A stretch of 58,917 nucleotides of DNA from Pseudomonadota bacterium (GCA_018241185.1 JAFEEH010000161.1:1-58917); one strand, 5' to 3'; shown: positions 19,008 through 26,756, numbered from the stretch's first letter. A program made the numbers and translations. The notes: generated by a model not told the origin, from the sequence alone.

Positions 19008-20294
19008 ATGCCATTCGACGCTCGCGCGGCGAAGCTGCTGCAGCCTGGGCAGACGATTATCGTGAAGGAGCACCCGGGCCTGCGCCTGGTGGCCACCACG
19101 TCGCGCAGGACGTGGATCTATCGATACCGATCACCCGTCGACGGCCGGTTGCGGCAAATCGCGATCGGCCAGTGGCCGGAGCCGGTGAGCTACGGCCGGG
19201 CGGTGGCCAGGTGGGAGGACCTGCAGGCCGCCCGCAACGATGGTCAGGACCCCGCGGCCGCGAAGAAGGCTGAGCGCGCGGCCGCGCGACCCGCGCCGGC
19301 GATGGCCGGCTACACCATTCGGCAGCTGTGCGACGACTACCTGGCCGGGCACGTTGACCGGCACCGCAAGGCCAAGGGCGCGGCCGAGGTGCGGCGCCAG
19401 TTCGACACCATGCTCGGCAACCTGGCCGGCGTGCAGGCGTCTGCACTCACCCGCGCGCAGGCGTTCAAGCTCCTCGAGGACAACGCGCACCGGCCCGTGG
19501 TGGCTGGCCAACTGCGGCAGGAGCTCGGCGGCGCATGGGACTATGCCCTCGACGCCGGTCGCCTGCCCGAGGACGCGGTCAACTGGTGGCGGCTCATCAT
19601 GCGCGGCCGCCTGCGCAGCAAGGGCCACAAGATCCAGGGCGAGCACGTCGGTACGGCCAAGCGCGTTCTCGACCAGGTCGAGCTCGGCGCGCTCATCCGC
19701 TGGCTGCCCAACTTCACCGCGCTGGTGGAGGACGGCCTGACCATGTACCTGTGGACCGGAACACGCGGCGCCGAGATCCTGGCCATGGAGGCGCGCGAAA
19801 TCACCGAGGAGCCCGACGGCCTCTGGTGGACCATTCCGAAGGCCAAGACTAAGAACGCACGCATCGAGCTGGCCACGGACCTGCGCGTGCCTCTGGTGGG
19901 CCGGGCTGAGGCGATTGTGCGCCGGCGCCTGGCGCTATACCCCAGTGGCTACCTTTTTCCGTCGACGGGCAAGCTGTCCAAGCACGTCCAGCAGAAGGCC
20001 CTGGGTGTCGCCGTGCACTACCGCATGCCGTACAGCCGGACGCGGCCGAAGGAAGATCGCGCACGGCTCCCGGTGGAGCGGTGGGCGCCGCACGACCTGC
20101 GCCGATCGGCGCGCACGCTGCTGGCCGCCATGGGTTGCCCTGACTCGATCGCCGAGGCGATCCTCGGGCATATCCAGCCCGGCGTGCAGGGGGTGTACAA
20201 CCGGCACGGTTACGACAAGGAGCGCCGCCAGTGGTTGACGGCGCTGGACCTCAAGCTCGAGGAGCTGGCGAGGCAGCTCCCCGGGCGCGCTTGA
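19008..20294 (+). CDS. int: Tyrosine-recombinase integrase
   Basis: Catalyses site-specific integration and excision of the prophage. 428 residues: an N-terminal DUF4102-like arm-binding domain (LRLVATTSRRTWIYRYRSP), a core-binding SAM-like domain (about residues 100-190), then the catalytic domain. Catalytic Arg I sits in WTGTRGAEIL (about residue 247), the HxxR box in APHDLRRSARTLL (about residue 360), and the Tyr in GVQGVYNRHGY near residue 396. ATG chosen since the preceding bases hold the integrase-type site AAACCTACACCGGG. Its 3' end overlaps the convergent AlpA-like gene by 44 bp. Confidence 0.95.
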   Translation: MPFDARAAKLLQPGQTIIVKEHPGLRLVATTSRRTWIYRYRSPVDGRLRQIAIGQWPEPVSYGRAVARWEDLQAARNDGQDPAAAKKAERAAARPAPAMAGYTIRQLCDDYLAGHVDRHRKAKGAAEVRRQFDTMLGNLAGVQASALTRAQAFKLLEDNAHRPVVAGQLRQELGGAWDYALDAGRLPEDAVNWWRLIMRGRLRSKGHKIQGEHVGTAKRVLDQVELGALIRWLPNFTALVEDGLTMYLWTGTRGAEILAMEAREITEEPDGLWWTIPKAKTKNARIELATDLRVPLVGRAEAIVRRRLALYPSGYLFPSTGKLSKHVQQKALGVAVHYRMPYSRTRPKEDRARLPVERWAPHDLRRSARTLLAAMGCPDSIAEAILGHIQPGVQGVYNRHGYDKERRQWLTALDLKLEELARQLPGRA

Positions 20295-20505
20295 CCCCGG
20301 TGTTGGGCGGCGGCGGCTGGTCGGCGATCGGCCGCGACTCGGCCCATTCTTCGACCTCGCGCGCGAGCCAGCCCACGCGCTTGCCGGACAGCTGCCGCGG
20401 ACGCGGGAATTCGTTCCTGCGGACCAGGTCCTCCACCGTGAAAGCGGACAGGCTCGTGACCTCGCAGACCGTGTCCTTGTCGTAGTAGAGCGGCCGGGCG
20501 TTCAT
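20251..20505 (-). CDS. AlpA-like DNA-binding protein (probable excisionase)
   Basis: 84 residues. The core YYDKDTVCEVTSLSAFTVEDLVRRNEFPRPRQLSG... (shown here only in part: EFPRPRQLSGKRVGWLAREV) is the AlpA/MerR-like winged HTH that recognises a target and contacts DNA through its wing. Such small proteins next to an integrase usually act as recombination directionality factors. It is convergent with int, overlapping its 3' end, and its ATG overlaps the stop of a 31-residue frame upstream. Confidence 0.82.
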   Translation of the reverse strand: MNARPLYYDKDTVCEVTSLSAFTVEDLVRRNEFPRPRQLSGKRVGWLAREVEEWAESRPIADQPPPPNTGVKRARGAASPAPRA

Positions 20506-20597
20506 CGCTTGCCCCGGTCCGGTGCACGTCGGAAGAGTTCGGCGACCTCCGCAAAATCGATGGGGTCGTGCGGGGTGACGATTGGCCGTTCGTTCAT
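20502..20597 (-). CDS. 31-residue peptide upstream of alpA-like gene
   Basis: ATG at 20597 opens a 32-codon frame that begins MNERPIVTPHDPIDFAEVAE and ends at a TGA sharing bases with the AlpA-like ATG. The 4-bp stop/start overlap is the same arrangement used throughout the leftward operon. This suggests a translated leader peptide or a small protein coupled to the excisionase. No ribosome site is obvious and it is too short for domain recognition. Confidence 0.45.
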   Translation of the reverse strand: MNERPIVTPHDPIDFAEVAELFRRAPDRGKR

Positions 20598-20627
20598 ACT
20601 GTGGACTCATTGTGGAAGGGGTCACTC

Positions 20628-20960
20628 ATGAGCACATTTCTGGTCAAGAACGTGGTGATGCAGCAGGGGGAGGTCGAGCGTGCATTGATCGTGACCCTGG
20701 TGCAGCAAGGCAGCGGTGCCACAGCAACCTTTGGTGCATCTGAAGAGCGCGAAGTGGACCGACACGAATTGGCCAACCTCGTTGCCATAGAGACCGTGCG
20801 GGTTTTCCGCTGGGATGAAGCAACCAACACCTTCAGCCTCGGCGACCGGGTGAGTCGGAAGCCAGGCCAGGAGGAGTACCTGATGAGCGTTGACGCTGCT
20901 GGCAAGCCCACGCCGGAACTCTTTGATCTTCCGACGTTCACGCCAGCAGCTCCCGATTGA
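20628..20960 (+). CDS. Hypothetical phage protein
   Basis: 110 residues, starting MSTFLVKNVVMQQGEVERAL, no family recognised. Beta-strand-like segments (LIVTLVQQGSGATATF) suggest a small soluble domain. GGAAGGGG lies upstream of the ATG. It is divergent from the AlpA-like genes and its last 23 bp overlap the convergent leftward operon end. Confidence 0.6.
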   Translation: MSTFLVKNVVMQQGEVERALIVTLVQQGSGATATFGASEEREVDRHELANLVAIETVRVFRWDEATNTFSLGDRVSRKPGQEEYLMSVDAAGKPTPELFDLPTFTPAAPD

Positions 20961-21444
20961 TCCACGCGCGTTCATCGACCGTAACCACTTGGCCGCCCAC
21001 CGCGCGTGCTCGGTGCCCTGCGTTTCGCGCGGCGCTGACCGCCTCGGCCGCGCTCGGGTGGCGCAGCTGATACGTGTGCAGGTCGACCAACTCGTCGAGC
21101 ACGTCGATCTCCTGCAGGTGGAGCGGCACCGCGGCCCAAGCGCCGGATTCCATAGCTCGATGCCTAATCGCCTCGAGCGCGCGTTCGGCGCTGGCCAGGT
21201 GTTCCCGCAGGCCGCGCACGATGCCCTGGCGCTCGATGGTCTGGGCAACGACGACGGCGGTGCAGAGCACGCTCCATTGCAGCTCGGTGGCCACGCCTTC
21301 GCGCAACGCCTTCAGCGATGCGCGCAACGGCTGCAGGATCTGCTCGAGCTCGGCCTCTGTGTAGCGGGTGACCCGCTGCACGACGCGGCCCAGCGGGGCA
21401 GAGGGCGCCCAGCGCGGGCGGCGAGGCTTGCGGCCGTGGCTCAT
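20938..21444 (-). CDS. Hypothetical phage protein, end of leftward operon
   Basis: 168 residues, mostly helical: EAELEQILQPLRASLKALRE and QTIERQGIVRGLREHL. No named domain recognised. Its ATG overlaps the stop of the preceding gene (ATGA), so it is translationally coupled as the last gene of the operon that includes the DGR and the ParB-like protein. Confidence 0.65.
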   Translation of the reverse strand: MSHGRKPRRPRWAPSAPLGRVVQRVTRYTEAELEQILQPLRASLKALREGVATELQWSVLCTAVVVAQTIERQGIVRGLREHLASAERALEAIRHRAMESGAWAAVPLHLQEIDVLDELVDLHTYQLRHPSAAEAVSAARNAGHRARAVGGQVVTVDERAWINRELLA

Positions 21445-21737
21445 CGCAGGAGCTCCTCTTCCCACTCGTCCATCTGCCGGATCTTCTGGTCGATGCGAGC
21501 ACGGATCTCGCCGGCGTCCAGCTGCCACAGAGCCTCGAGCAACTGGAGCTGGGCTCGCACGTCCGCGATCTCCTTCTGCGCGGCGTGCAGGTTCAGTTCG
21601 CCCGTCGACGGGTCCCGGCCAAACAAGCCTTGGATGCTGATACGTGCCAGCACCTTCTGCAGCTCGGCGAGCTCCTCCAGCGACTTGCCGACGCGCCGGA
21701 CCTGCAGCGGATTGGGATCTGGGCGCCACGGGTTCAT
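21441..21737 (-). CDS. Small coiled-coil hypothetical phage protein
   Basis: 98 residues with heptad-like helices (ELAELQKVLARISIQGLF and IADVRAQLQLLEALWQLD). The start codon overlaps the stop of the ParB-like gene and its own stop overlaps the next start. No function is recognised. Position suggests a partner of the ParB-like protein or of the downstream helical protein. Confidence 0.65.
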   Translation of the reverse strand: MNPWRPDPNPLQVRRVGKSLEELAELQKVLARISIQGLFGRDPSTGELNLHAAQKEIADVRAQLQLLEALWQLDAGEIRARIDQKIRQMDEWEEELLR

Positions 21738-24079
21738 TCCAGTACCTCAAGCTCGTTGGTCTCGAACACGCCTACGTCTGCGGCCGCACCGGCCTTGCCG
21801 GTGAGAGTCACAGCCCAACCGTCGGGCGTGCAGGCCTTCACCACACCGTGGCGCCACTGGTACTGCACCGCTGAGAGCACGCGCACCTTGCTGCCGATCA
21901 GCGGGTCTGCCAGGTAGGGCTCGGCATGCTCTGGCTGCAGCACCACCAGCTCGTGCGAGCGTTCGCCGTGTCGAAGGTGGAGGCGCCCGTCCTCGCCGAC
22001 GCCGACGATCCGTCCCACCTTGCCGATGATCTTGAGCAGCTTTCCGTTCGGCCCTTTGCTTCCTGCCTTCACCTGGGCAAGGTCGCCGGGGTGGAACACG
22101 TGTGCCGGCATCGCTGGCTCGGCGACGGGCTCACTGGGGACCTCGCCCGTTGGGAACGGCCATGCGGCCACCGGCGACAACCGTGCCGCGGCAGGTGCCG
22201 CGGCTTCCTCTTGCTCTGCGCCGTCAGGCGCCTGATCTGTCCCCTCGGCGGCCTGCAGCGCAGCTGCGATTCCGCCGCGGGCTTCGGCCTCGCTCGTCTT
22301 CGGCTTCTTCGCCGGCGCCGCAGGCTTCGACGCGGATTTCTTCCCCCTCGCGCTCCCCTTCGCTTGCGCAGCAGGGGCGGTCGCGGCGGATGCCTTTTCG
22401 GCCTCGAGCTCGGCGGCGCGGTCTTCACTCTCCATCGCGCGCTTGACCTCGGCCTGCGCCTCTTCGACATCGACCCCGGCCAGGTGAATCAGCTCGAACA
22501 GGGTGGTGCGCGGGCCTTGCCGGTTGCGGTTGTCCTCGTCCCAAGCGTCGTATTCGTCCTCGCTGCTCCACAGCAGGTAGCGCAGCATCAGGCGCGGGAG
22601 ATCGGCCTCTTCCATGGCCTCTACGCGGCGCAGGGCCTCTCGTTCATTGAATTCATCGCCCAGGTCGAGCGCCGGGCCGAAGGCGCCGCTTTCGTACCCG
22701 TGGATTTGATCGACCAGCCAGGCCCGCAGCAGCTCGCCAGGCAAAGCGGATTGAGTTTTCAGGAACCCATCCGTCCGCTGAAGCACCGCGGCCTGCCAGC
22801 GTTCGCTGTACTCGCGTCGCTGCTCCACAGGTAGAGGTGCGGCCTTGTCGACGGCCTTGCCTTCCTTGGCCGCCATGCGCGCCTGGTGCTTGGCGGTGCG
22901 GCTCAGGCCATGCATATCGATGAGGCGCTTGACCTGGTCGACCGGCAAGACCTTGGCCACGTCGCCGGTCTCCGGGTGCTTGACCAGCACCGCCTGCGGG
23001 CAGTGCTTGCCCAGCGCCCTGCGCAGGGTGGTGCCATCGAGCTCCAACCTGTAGTCCGGGTACTCGTCGAGCAGGTAGTAGCCCTTCAGCCAGTTGCGCG
23101 AGCCGGCGTCGAAGATCTTCTCGGCCTTGGCCTGTTCGATCACCTTCTTGCCCTCGGCCTGGGCGGCCTCGAAGCGCCGATCGGCGGCCGCCTTCTCCTT
23201 GTCGTGGTAGCAGCTCGGATCGGTGCACAGGTCGGCGCTGTCGACGTCGGCGAACAGGTCCGGGTTCGCGCCCGTGCGCTTCGGGCACTCCGGGCAGGCG
23301 CCGGCACCTTCACGCAGCGTCACGTCCTTGATGTCGAAGCTCGTGCGCTTGAGCGACAGCATGACGTTCGTCTGCAGCCAGGCCTGCAGGTCCTTCACCG
23401 GCAGGGCGCGGCCGTAGTTGTCGCTGCCGGTGGCCTGGCCGAGCGCCTTGATCTGCAGCTTGGCGTCGGGCACCCGGGCGATCAGCAGCGCCTTGCTGAA
23501 GTCGATCTCGCCCTTGCGCAGCGCCTCGCGCCCGGCCGGGTCCAGGTCGAGCAGCTTCAGGCGCTGGTAGACGTAGCTGCGGCTCTTGCCGATGCGCTCC
23601 CCGATCACTTCCTTGGCCATGTCGGCCTGGTCGATCAGGCGCTGGTAGCCCTCGGCCTCCTCGAGCTCCGACAGGTCGTCGCGCTGCAGGTTCTCCACCA
23701 GCTGGAAGGTGAGCACCTGGACGTCGTCCCACTTGCGGATGAGCACGGGGATCGTGGTCTTGCCGGCGAGCTTGCTGGCCCGGTACCGCCGCTCGCCCGA
23801 AATGATCTCGTGCGTCTCACGCTGGCCACGGCCGAGCTTGCGGCTCGTCTCGTCCAGGCGGTTCGCCGGCAGCGGCCGCACCAGGATCGGTTGGCCCACG
23901 CCTTGCGCCTTGATGCTCTCCGCCAGCTCGGCGAGCTTTGCCTCGTCGAAGTGCGTGCGCGGGTTGGTCAGGCTCGGCACGATGGCCGAGAGGGCGAGGG
24001 TGGCGAACTCGTCGCCGGCGGGCTGTTCGTCGTCGGCCAGGGCGTGGCCGTCCGAGATGGCGAATTCCGTCATGGGCAT
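21734..24079 (-). CDS. Large ParB/Spo0J-like DNA-binding protein
   Basis: 781 residues. A ParB/Srx N-terminal nuclease/CTPase-like fold lies in about residues 28-130 (SLTNPRTHFDEAKLAELAES and the ISGERRYRASKLAG box). A KorB-type HTH follows (about 150-215; IGERIGKSRSYVYQRLKLLD). Then comes a Cys cluster (CPECPKRTG ... CTDPSCYHD) that could bind zinc, a charged Ala/Lys-rich linker (about 580-650) and a KOW-like beta C-terminus. There is no ParA in the window, so it may be a regulator or centromere binder and not a classic partition pair. Four copies of a 16-bp palindrome in the prophage are candidate targets. Its ATG region overlaps the RT stop, with AAGAGGAAAGC as ribosome site. Confidence 0.85.
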   Translation of the reverse strand: MPMTEFAISDGHALADDEQPAGDEFATLALSAIVPSLTNPRTHFDEAKLAELAESIKAQGVGQPILVRPLPANRLDETSRKLGRGQRETHEIISGERRYRASKLAGKTTIPVLIRKWDDVQVLTFQLVENLQRDDLSELEEAEGYQRLIDQADMAKEVIGERIGKSRSYVYQRLKLLDLDPAGREALRKGEIDFSKALLIARVPDAKLQIKALGQATGSDNYGRALPVKDLQAWLQTNVMLSLKRTSFDIKDVTLREGAGACPECPKRTGANPDLFADVDSADLCTDPSCYHDKEKAAADRRFEAAQAEGKKVIEQAKAEKIFDAGSRNWLKGYYLLDEYPDYRLELDGTTLRRALGKHCPQAVLVKHPETGDVAKVLPVDQVKRLIDMHGLSRTAKHQARMAAKEGKAVDKAAPLPVEQRREYSERWQAAVLQRTDGFLKTQSALPGELLRAWLVDQIHGYESGAFGPALDLGDEFNEREALRRVEAMEEADLPRLMLRYLLWSSEDEYDAWDEDNRNRQGPRTTLFELIHLAGVDVEEAQAEVKRAMESEDRAAELEAEKASAATAPAAQAKGSARGKKSASKPAAPAKKPKTSEAEARGGIAAALQAAEGTDQAPDGAEQEEAAAPAAARLSPVAAWPFPTGEVPSEPVAEPAMPAHVFHPGDLAQVKAGSKGPNGKLLKIIGKVGRIVGVGEDGRLHLRHGERSHELVVLQPEHAEPYLADPLIGSKVRVLSAVQYQWRHGVVKACTPDGWAVTLTGKAGAAADVGVFETNELEVLE

Positions 24080-25179
24080 GCTTTCCTCTTGAAGGCTCGG
24101 GTGAGATCTCCATCCACGGCATGGCCACGCCTGAGCATGGCCCGCGCGATGGCGGCTTGTTCCTTGTGGCTGGCCCCGGCCTGGCGCACCAGTCCGAAGT
24201 AGCTGTTGCCGGTGGCGTGCAGGTCGGCGGGCTGGGCCGCCTCGATGCGCTGCAGCGCTGTGCGCAAGGTGCGCGGGCGGGTCGTGCGGCGCCACGGTTT
24301 GATGACGTGGCCCACGAAGTCGATCCCGCGCGCCACGGGCTGCAGGATGGTTTTGCGCGGGTTCAGCGCCAGGTGCAGGCCGGCCAGGCGCTCCTCGACC
24401 TGCTGGCGGGCGTGGTTGAGCCACTGTGCACACGTGTGCACCATCACGAAGTCGTCGACGTAGCGCACGTAGTGGGGTGCGCGCACCTGATGCTTCACGA
24501 ATTGGTCGAGGTCGTCCAACAGCACGTTCGCGAAGAACTGGCTCGACAGGTTGCCGATCGGCAGGCCGTGGTGGTCCGGCGCGTTGAACAGGCTCTTGTG
24601 CGGCGGCACCAGGGCCAGTTCGCTCCGGCTGCCGCGGATCTCGACGTCGCCGCGCGGGTCATGCATCAGGATCGTCTCGGCGAGCTGGGCCCACCAGGTG
24701 GAGGCGATGCGTCGGCGCAGCTGGCTGAGCAGCACCGCCTTGTCGATGCTCACGAAGAAGTTGGCCAGGTCGCACTTGAGGTAGTGCGCCGGCCGGCTCC
24801 AGTTGTGGGTGCAGCTGCGCACCTGGTGCTCCAGGCGCTGCGCGGCGTACAGCGTGCCCCGGCCGGGGATGCACGCGCAGCTGTCGGCCGTGAAGCGTGC
24901 ATGGAAGGCCGGCGCGATCGCGTTGTAGAGCAGGTGGTGCACGATGCGGTCGCGGAACTGCGCCGCCCACACCTCGCGCGGCTTGGGCCTGGTGATGACG
25001 AAGCAGATGGAGCGGCCCGGCTGCCAAGCGCCGGCGGCGAGCTCGTCGTGCAGCTCCATCAGGTTCGTTTCGGCCTGGGCTTCGAAGGCCTGGGCGCTTG
25101 CGCTGTTGCGCTTGGTCCGACGGCAATCGAGCCAGGCCTGCACAAGCAGGGGGAACAGGTCAGGATCTGCGGACGGCAA
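24070..25179 (-). CDS. Diversity-generating retroelement reverse transcriptase
   Basis: Copies the template repeat RNA into cDNA with errors at adenines for transfer into the variable repeats. The conserved region starts DLFPLLVQAWLDCRRTKRN. It then shows FRDRIVHHLLYNAIAP, CIPGRGTLYA, a YLKCDLANFFVSID block with the first Asp, LPIGNLSSQFFAN, the catalytic YVDDF, and LNPRKTILQP with GIDFVGHVI, as in DGR RTs (about 369 residues). I chose the TTG at 25179 because GAAGG lies eight bases upstream and little precedes the conserved core. The frame is open further, and an ATG at 25428 overlapping the Avd stop (ATGA) would give 452 residues including the translated template repeat. The stop overlaps the ParB-like start. 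Confidence 0.92.
   Translation of the reverse strand: MPSADPDLFPLLVQAWLDCRRTKRNSASAQAFEAQAETNLMELHDELAAGAWQPGRSICFVITRPKPREVWAAQFRDRIVHHLLYNAIAPAFHARFTADSCACIPGRGTLYAAQRLEHQVRSCTHNWSRPAHYLKCDLANFFVSIDKAVLLSQLRRRIASTWWAQLAETILMHDPRGDVEIRGSRSELALVPPHKSLFNAPDHHGLPIGNLSSQFFANVLLDDLDQFVKHQVRAPHYVRYVDDFVMVHTCAQWLNHARQQVEERLAGLHLALNPRKTILQPVARGIDFVGHVIKPWRRTTRPRTLRTALQRIEAAQPADLHATGNSYFGLVRQAGASHKEQAAIARAMLRRGHAVDGDLTRAFKRKACP
24426..24441. repeat. 16-bp palindrome copy 1 (GTGCACACGTGTGCAC)
   Basis: Exact palindrome inside the RT gene, encoding VHTCA immediately after the catalytic YVDDFVM. One of four identical copies in the prophage (also 28267, 36474, 43698). No copy was seen in the flanking host DNA of this window. 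Confidence 0.85.
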
Positions 25180-25255
25180 CCGCGCAACCTTCGTAGCTCT
25201 TGTGGTTGTTGTTCTGGTTGCCGTTGTTGAAGTTGCAATTCCAGGCGTACGAGGC
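25165..25255 (-). repeat. DGR template repeat (TR)
   Basis: 91 bp read on the minus strand. In the frame used by the variable proteins it would encode A-S-Y-A-W-N-C-N-F-N-N-G-N-Q-N-N-N-H-K-S and on to a YEGCAVAVR-type end, with nine Asn codons (eight AAC, one AAT), the classic adenine-rich design. Three variable repeats match it except at adenines. The 3' end is an adenine-free, GC-rich block (25169-25189 on the plus strand) identical in all four copies. It begins about 170 bp after the avd stop and its end overlaps the RT start region. Confidence 0.95.
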
Positions 25256-25424
25256 CCTGTCGCGCTATGAAGGCCGCCCTGCCGAAGGCCTGGGCCGATC
25301 AGCGGGGCGGCTGCACAGGACGCACCGTGCGCTGGCGCGGCCGTTTCCGTGGTGTGCGTGTCGGTGGGCTTGTGGCCCAGCGGCGCGACCAGATTCATGC
25401 GCACGGGCATGAGGGCCTTGACCG

Positions 25425-25787
25425 TCATGCTGCAGGCGCCCTGTTCGCTGTCTTGAGCCATCCGCCGGCCTGCTTGCCGATGCTGCCGAGCAGCTGCACC
25501 GACTGGCCCCACAGCTTGGGCGACACGTGGCGCCGGTCGAAGAGCACGCGCAGCATGACCGTGACGGCCCGCTGGCGGGTGAGCAGCTCCTCGAGGTGGG
25601 CGGCGCGCACGTCGTGGCGCGAAGCGTTGGCCAGCGCCATGAGCTCGAGGATGTCGACGCAGTGCTGCGTGATCTTCTCGCCCATGATTCGCTTGAGGCC
25701 GCGGGGCAACTGCTCCTGCACGCTCACGGCGAGATCGAGCAGCTGGATGCCGGTCCTGTAGATCGGCAGGTCCGTGTGGATGGCCAT
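25425..25787 (-). CDS. avd: Avd-like DGR accessory protein (four-helix bundle)
   Basis: 120 residues, all helical and basic. It shows the family pattern LPIYRTGIQLLDLAVSVQEQ, then PRGLKRIMGEKITQHCVDIL and LMALANAS. Avd forms a pentameric barrel that binds the RT and the template RNA and is required for mutagenic retrohoming. It sits between the third variable-protein gene and the template repeat, the standard DGR position. The stop TGA overlaps an ATG in the RT frame. Confidence 0.9.
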   Translation of the reverse strand: MAIHTDLPIYRTGIQLLDLAVSVQEQLPRGLKRIMGEKITQHCVDILELMALANASRHDVRAAHLEELLTRQRAVTVMLRVLFDRRHVSPKLWGQSVQLLGSIGKQAGGWLKTANRAPAA

Positions 25788-25802
25788 CGTGGCTCAGCTC
25801 AA

Positions 25803-25824
25803 AAGGATCGAAGGACCGAAGGAC
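25803..25824 (-). repeat. Tandem CCTTCG element downstream of VR3
   Basis: Read on the minus strand: GTCCTTCGGTCCTTCGATCC, a tandem repeat directly after the stop of variable protein 3 and six bases after VR3. Equivalent elements follow VR1 and VR2, and none is next to the template repeat. Confidence 0.6.
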
Positions 25825-26277
25825 TCAGACCCTGCGGACGGCAACCGCGCAACCTTCGTAGCTCTTGCGGCTGTAGCTCTGGTAGCCGGTGAAGAAGTCG
25901 CAATGCCAGGCGGCCGAGGCGTTCTCGTGCTCCTCGCTGGACCAATGCCACTCGCCCTGCAGGTGCTGCTTGCAGTTCGCGAAGAGGAGGGCCTGCTCCT
26001 GGCGGTCGGGGAGCTGGCCGCCGACTGACGCGGCCCACTCCATGGCGTCCTGCCAGGTCATGCGGCGATCCGGCCGCGCCGCGAGCAGCACGATGTCGTG
26101 CTTCACCATGCCCTCGGGCTCGAGCGTCGAACCTGCGTAGTGCTCGCCTGCCTGCAGGACGACGGTGGTGCCCGGGACCTCGATCACGCGCTGGGCCGAC
26201 TGGGTGCGGTACTGCTCGATCAATGTGGCCAGCTCGGTCTGGCGCGCCTGGATCTCGTCGAGAGTGATGGTGCTCAT
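25825..26277 (-). CDS. DGR variable protein 3 (DUF1566/C-type-lectin-like)
   Basis: 150 residues. An N-terminal helix (LDEIQARQTELATLIEQYR) precedes the formylglycine-enzyme/C-type-lectin-like variable domain: WQDAMEWAASVGGQLPDR, ALLFANCKQHL and EWHWSSEE, then the variable segment AWHCDFFTGYQSYSRKS and the invariant YEGCAVAVRRV end. The variable residues lie on the ligand-binding face in known DGR lectin folds. ATG at 26277 is preferred; the longer frame would run into variable protein 2. No tail or anchor domain is present, so it is a stand-alone binding protein. Confidence 0.9.
   Translation of the reverse strand: MSTITLDEIQARQTELATLIEQYRTQSAQRVIEVPGTTVVLQAGEHYAGSTLEPEGMVKHDIVLLAARPDRRMTWQDAMEWAASVGGQLPDRQEQALLFANCKQHLQGEWHWSSEEHENASAAWHCDFFTGYQSYSRKSYEGCAVAVRRV
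25830..25920 (-). repeat. DGR variable repeat 3 (VR3)
   Basis: Aligns without gaps to the template repeat (offset 665 bp). I count 12 substitutions: 11 at template adenines and one at a template T (the codon TAC reads GCC). The last 21 positions are identical to the template. Confidence 0.93.
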
Positions 26278-26287
26278 CGTGTGCTCG

Positions 26288-26303
26288 CGAAGGATTGAAG
26301 GAT
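26288..26303 (-). repeat. Tandem CCTTC element downstream of VR2
   Basis: Minus strand ATCCTTCAATCCTTCG, overlapping the stop of variable protein 2 and about 20 bases after VR2. It corresponds to the elements after VR1 and VR3. Confidence 0.5.
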
Positions 26304-26719
26304 CAAGCGCTGAGCGGAATGCAGCGGACGGCAACCGCGCAACCTTCGGAGCTCTTGTGGGTGCCGTACTGGGTGCCGTAGCTGAAGCCGCAATACCAGG
26401 CGGACGAGGCGTCTTCCTCGTCGTCTTCGTCCACGAAGGTCTCGTCGGTCCAGTGCCAGCGCTCGCGCAGCTGTGCCTTCACGTTGGCGAAGAGCAGTGC
26501 CGCCATGGGGCGGGTGGGCAGCTGGCCGCCCTGCTCGGCGGCCCAGTCCTTCGCGGCCTGCCAGGCGAGGTCTTCGCCCTGGGCCGGCAGCAGGACGACG
26601 GCGACGTGCTGGCCGTCCTGCTGGGTGATGACGCCGGCGAAGGTGCCGCCCTCGAGCGGTGCGGCGAGGGCGGGGAGGGCCGCCAGCGTGAGGGCGGTGG
26701 GAAAGAGCGCAGAGGACAT
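26303..26719 (-). CDS. DGR variable protein 2 (DUF1566/C-type-lectin-like)
   Basis: 138 residues, same scaffold as variable protein 3: EGGTFAGVI near the N-terminus, WQAAKDWAAEQGGQLPTR, ALLFANVKAQLRERWHWTDE, an acidic loop (VDEDDEEDA), then the variable AWYCGFSYGTQYGTHKSSE and the GCAVAVRC end. The first 20 residues are hydrophobic (SALFPTALTLAALPALAAPL) but have no positive charge, so a signal peptide is uncertain. Start: ATG with AGGAG at good spacing. Confidence 0.9.
   Translation of the reverse strand: MSSALFPTALTLAALPALAAPLEGGTFAGVITQQDGQHVAVVLLPAQGEDLAWQAAKDWAAEQGGQLPTRPMAALLFANVKAQLRERWHWTDETFVDEDDEEDASSAWYCGFSYGTQYGTHKSSEGCAVAVRCIPLSA
26324..26410 (-). repeat. DGR variable repeat 2 (VR2)
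   Basis: Gap-free match to the template repeat (offset 1,155 bp) with 12 substitutions, all at template adenines, including one in the TAC codon just before the invariant block (TCC here). It diverges from the template two codons before the other copies at its 3' edge (CGCTGC). Confidence 0.94.
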
Positions 26720-26756
26720 GGAAGCTCCTTGGTGGTGGTGAGGGGAAGGGAAGGGC

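Noticed and set aside
24070-25179. RT as group II intron or retron enzyme
   Set aside because: No intron maturase/endonuclease domain and no msr/msd structure; adjacent Avd and TR/VR set fit a DGR.
26660-26719. Signal peptide on variable protein 2
   Set aside because: The segment is hydrophobic but lacks an N-terminal positive charge, and its paralogues have no such segment; left as uncertain.
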